In this document: piece by piece, positions 61,936-64,000 of the stretch
Position numbering within the stretch: the first letter of the stretch is position 1
Layout: the number at the start of each line of letters is the position of its first letter
NCBI GenBank assembly: GCA_009877105.1
Contig: WXFD01000058.1
Span: 205,533 to 269,532 of the forward strand
From: Bacteroidales bacterium
Lineage (GTDB): Bacteria; Bacteroidota; Bacteroidia; Bacteroidales; VadinHA17
Direction: 5' to 3'
DNA: 64,000 nt
Translations under genes and position numbers: made by a program
The notes under the pieces: model-generated
What the model was told of the DNA's origin: nothing
Databases searched by the model: none
What the model saw: only the letters and a program-made list of their open reading frames with translations

Positions 61936-63021
61936 CTACAACTGACTTGTAAGATTTGAAGCTGCACCACCTGCTAAAGCTCCCCAACCGCCTCCGATTG
62001 CACTACCTACACCTCCACCAACAAAACCTGCTAACGCTCCATTAACAGCTCCTGTTAACATGGCGCTTCCATCCCAGCCAGTAGCCATTCCGCTAAATCC
62101 GGCACCTCCGACAGCTCCCGCTGTCGCTCCTGCAAGCATCGCACCACCTCCCAAAGCGCTTACTCCGGCTGCTGCACCTCCCGACAGTCCTCCAACTAAC
62201 GCGCCCCCTCCAATATATCCAGCCCATTCCCAGAATCCTTCCGCACCTGCATTATCAGCCATTACAGCTCCTGAGGTACCACCAATTATTGCACCAATTA
62301 TTACAGGTATAAACCAAGCCAGCTCTCCATCGGGGTCCGCATAGACTAGTGGATTATTCAGGCAATAACTATACCTGTTAAAATTCTGTGTAAAATCGGG
62401 AGATTGAATATAGTTATCCGGACTCAGGAACTGCCCGACCAGCGGATCATAAAGGCGTCCGTTCATATTAATCAGGTTAAACCATGGCAGGTGTTCATGT
62501 CCTGTAAATCCTCTTCCGGCAACAAATAACGACGGTTCAGAACCCGGAGCATAATTGGTCCATGATGACACGTTCCTCATCCTCCCCCAGGCATCATAAC
62601 TGTACTCATGAAGCAACGTGTTGTTCGATGCATTTACTACATGTGTTATACTCCCGAGATGATCCCTCAGCAGGTTGTAATACGTGGTGGTTCCTCCCTG
62701 GGTTATTGCAACAACCGGGGCAGTATAGGCATCGCCTCCTATAAACGTGTATTCTTTCGTAACTCCTCCCTGCGTCTCTTTTATATAACTCCCGCTCGGA
62801 TACCACCTTGCAAGTATTGTGCTGCCGCTTTGCTTAACTTCCATCTTTGCACGCTCGTTTAATTTTTTAAGGCCCGGGAGCCTGCCCCGCTCCAGCGGGG
62901 CTTTTAAGTCCAATGTCCCCGGTAACATCCGGGGTAGTTCTCCGGCCCTGCTGACCAACCCCGGAGAGGGTTGAAGCTGCTGTTCTTCAACACCTCCGGC
63001 GTTGTAAGCCAGGGCAGACAT
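61936..63021 (-). CDS. RHS repeat-associated core protein, 5'-truncated orphan cassette, ends at TAG
   Basis: The RHS core runs from about residue 62 (KMEVKQSGSTILARWYPSG) through the YD-repeat and hallmark sequence DHLGSITHVVN, EYSYDAWGRMRN, and the core end NGRLYDPLVGQFLSPDNYIQ and NRYSYCLNNPLVYADPDGE. A glycine/alanine-rich hydrophobic stretch (residues ~235-355) follows, the usual lead-in to the toxin. It ends at TAG 61936-61938 and reopens in the same frame as the toxin domain. The first ~58 codons lie in the hairpin repeat R2 and are probably not RHS. It therefore lacks the long N-terminal RHS shell and secretion parts: an orphan tip. Confidence 0.8.
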   Translation of the reverse strand: MSALAYNAGGVEEQQLQPSPGLVSRAGELPRMLPGTLDLKAPLERGRLPGLKKLNERAKMEVKQSGSTILARWYPSGSYIKETQGGVTKEYTFIGGDAYTAPVVAITQGGTTTYYNLLRDHLGSITHVVNASNNTLLHEYSYDAWGRMRNVSSWTNYAPGSEPSLFVAGRGFTGHEHLPWFNLINMNGRLYDPLVGQFLSPDNYIQSPDFTQNFNRYSYCLNNPLVYADPDGELAWFIPVIIGAIIGGTSGAVMADNAGAEGFWEWAGYIGGGALVGGLSGGAAAGVSALGGGAMLAGATAGAVGGAGFSGMATGWDGSAMLTGAVNGALAGFVGGGVGSAIGGGWGALAGGAASNLTSQL

Positions 63022-63071
63022 TTACCATGGATGTAACCATGGATATTGGACTTGCAGCCCTCCGGGCTGGC
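62831..63071. repeat. Hairpin-rich 241-bp repeat, copy R2
   Basis: Direct copy of R1 (55323-55563), with eight differences. It overlaps the 5' end of the orphan RHS frame, ending in LNERAKMEVKQ coding, so both copies sit at the 5' border of an RHS core. Hairpin chain as in R1. One difference changes hairpin AACACC-TCC-GGTGTT to ...GGCGTT, which on the minus strand is a G-U wobble and so keeps the stem in RNA. Confidence 0.85.
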
Positions 63072-63204
63072 TGGCTATTTATTGATTATCATACCTTCTC
63101 AGATCAATGATTTTGTAAAAATTATCCTGAAATTGGTACTTAACAACAATATCTGCGACACCGCCTGGTGCAGTATATTACCAATATGCCTAAAAAACAT
63201 TATT

Positions 63205-63627
63205 TTACGGATATGTTACCCTCCAATCCATTTTTACCAGATCCTCATAGCTTAAATCATACCGCTTCAGTATCATATAGTTTTTCCTGATCGTATCCCA
63301 TGGAACGGTTTTCAATGTCGCCTCATCGAAAATGAAAATCATAAGTGTGCTATAAATATCAAATTGACCCTCCCATGACCCTCTCATGGGATTTGTTATT
63401 GTTTCTCCTGATAAGATTCTATAATTATCAGGTGACCCCAAAGGATTGCCTTCTGCTCTTATGGTAGTATCCGGATATGAAAAGCTATAATAAAAGTAAA
63501 TCGTTGAATTACTGTTGTTTGTTATTTTCATCTTGTAATCAACTTTATCACAACCAACCATTGAAGCTATAAGAACTACATAAATTATGAGTTTCTCAGT
63601 AATCGTTTTTTTATATGCAGTATCCAT
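63205..63627 (-). CDS. Small lipoprotein, candidate immunity protein
   Basis: 140 residues from ATG 63627 (the frame is open to 63636). Lipobox SMVGC at residues ~22-26, then a soluble beta-rich domain (KMKITNNSNSTIYFYYSFSYPDTT) with the C-terminal WDTIRKNYMILKRYDLSYEDLV pattern. Proteins of this type are frequent directly after RHS genes in Bacteroidota. It starts 6 bases beyond the RHS toxin stop, so immunity to that metalloprotease-like toxin is a reasonable inference. Confidence 0.7.
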   Translation of the reverse strand: MDTAYKKTITEKLIIYVVLIASMVGCDKVDYKMKITNNSNSTIYFYYSFSYPDTTIRAEGNPLGSPDNYRILSGETITNPMRGSWEGQFDIYSTLMIFIFDEATLKTVPWDTIRKNYMILKRYDLSYEDLVKMDWRVTYP

Positions 63628-63632
63628 CCTTC

Positions 63633-64000
63633 TCAATTCTTGTCTATTGTTAAAGTCGAAGGTCGATTGGTGTGTTCATATCGAAATCTTGGATATGAAT
63701 TGTTAAATGGATTACCTCTTTCAAATAAAGGACTATAATTGAAATTCCAGTATTGAAAACCTTGGTATTGCTCATCAAAATAAAAAAATGCCGTTTTGTT
63801 TGCATCCAGCTCCGTCCAATAATACTGGTGCTGTTCAGGAGTGTGCCATGCTGCATACAACAAGCTTGGGATACCATATTCAAAAAAATAACCAGGCCCG
63901 GACTCTTTACTTCTCAAATAATGCCCATATTCATGCTGAAACAGATAATTATCAGGTAAGGCTTCAATATTCCTATCGCCAATAATATTATTGCCAAATG
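63633..64000 (-). CDS. C-terminal end of an RHS-type toxin with HEYGH motif (5' end outside window)
   Basis: The frame is open from the window edge to the stop at 63633. Readable residues include LPDNYLFQHEYGHYLRSKES, so an HExxH zinc-metallopeptidase motif precedes the conserved aromatic C-terminal region (YYWTELDANKTAFFYFDEQYQ). This matches toxin tips of RHS proteins that keep a metallopeptidase fold. The apparent start at 63917 is an internal leucine. The N-terminal RHS body would lie to the right of the window. Confidence 0.75.
   Translation of the reverse strand, partial: FGNNIIGDRNIEALPDNYLFQHEYGHYLRSKESGPGYFFEYGIPSLLYAAWHTPEQHQYYWTELDANKTAFFYFDEQYQGFQYWNFNYSPLFERGNPFNNSYPRFRYEHTNRPSTLTIDKN

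Noticed and set aside
62850..63021. The ~58 codons before the RHS core as a true protein N-terminus
   Set aside because: The sequence is a chain of hairpins present also at R1. Synonymous and non-synonymous changes are equal in number, which gives no clear sign of coding.
1..64000. CRISPR arrays
   Set aside because: No set of short regularly spaced repeats with differing spacers is seen. The only tandem arrays are the 125-bp repeat at 36.5 kb and the 18-bp duplication at 40.87 kb.

Overview
The window reads as chromosomal DNA from a Bacteroidota bacterium, probably an anaerobe or facultative anaerobe of the Bacteroidales/Marinilabiliales type. The evidence is the gene order parA-parB-DUF5683-mltD, the DUF4492-cydA-cydB order, DUF5777 and BT0820-type proteins, and promoters of the Bacteroidota form TTTG-N19-21-TAnnTTTG. 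No rRNA is present. One tRNA (His) is seen.

Positions 1-36 kb are mostly housekeeping. The order is: the end of dnaJ; a NatAB-like ABC exporter; a sigma-54 activator without a DNA-binding domain; an isolated hydF; an SGNH-MBOAT acyltransferase fusion followed upstream by a murein transglycosylase, DUF5683, parB and parA (one minus-strand unit); a lipid kinase; a glutamine cyclotransferase; pssA; a cytochrome bd operon with two small membrane proteins; a small heat-shock protein; a long minus-strand run rsfS-ftsH-cdsA-psd-flavodiiron protein; birA; pyrE; a Nudix protein; lon-coaD; rpmE; an acetyltransferase-like protein; and a polysaccharide flippase. PssA, Psd and CdsA together make phosphatidylethanolamine.

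At 36.2-36.8 kb, tRNA-His is followed by two related, oppositely oriented terminators that form a nested inverted repeat, then by a 125-bp tandem repeat. From 36.8 to 48 kb lies a respiratory block: a fused CcsBA cytochrome c maturation protein, a Crp/Fnr regulator with an Fnr-like box, and a cluster of six c-type cytochromes carrying 23 haem-binding motifs. Those six include two seven-haem proteins, a six-motif lipoprotein and two near-identical monohaem paralogues. A di-haem-type cytochrome b and a DUF5777 beta-barrel protein complete the cluster. No recognisable terminal reductase is encoded, so this looks like an electron conduit to an unknown or extracellular acceptor. It is the best candidate for an undescribed system. 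From 48 to 54 kb, acyl-CoA dehydrogenase, an ETF:menaquinone oxidoreductase-type protein and EtfAB form one pathway from fatty acyl-CoA oxidation to menaquinone.

From about 55.3 kb to the end the DNA is a variable island. It holds a hairpin-rich 241-bp repeat present at both edges, a transposase fragment, an XRE-HicB-HicA operon, a VapBC-like pair, and broken XRE genes. It also holds an IS1634-family element flanked by a perfect 453-bp direct repeat, and RHS polymorphic-toxin cassettes. The orphan RHS cassette is split from its JAMM-type toxin domain by one in-frame TAG. A second RHS toxin end with an HEYGH motif runs off the right edge, each toxin being followed by a candidate immunity gene.
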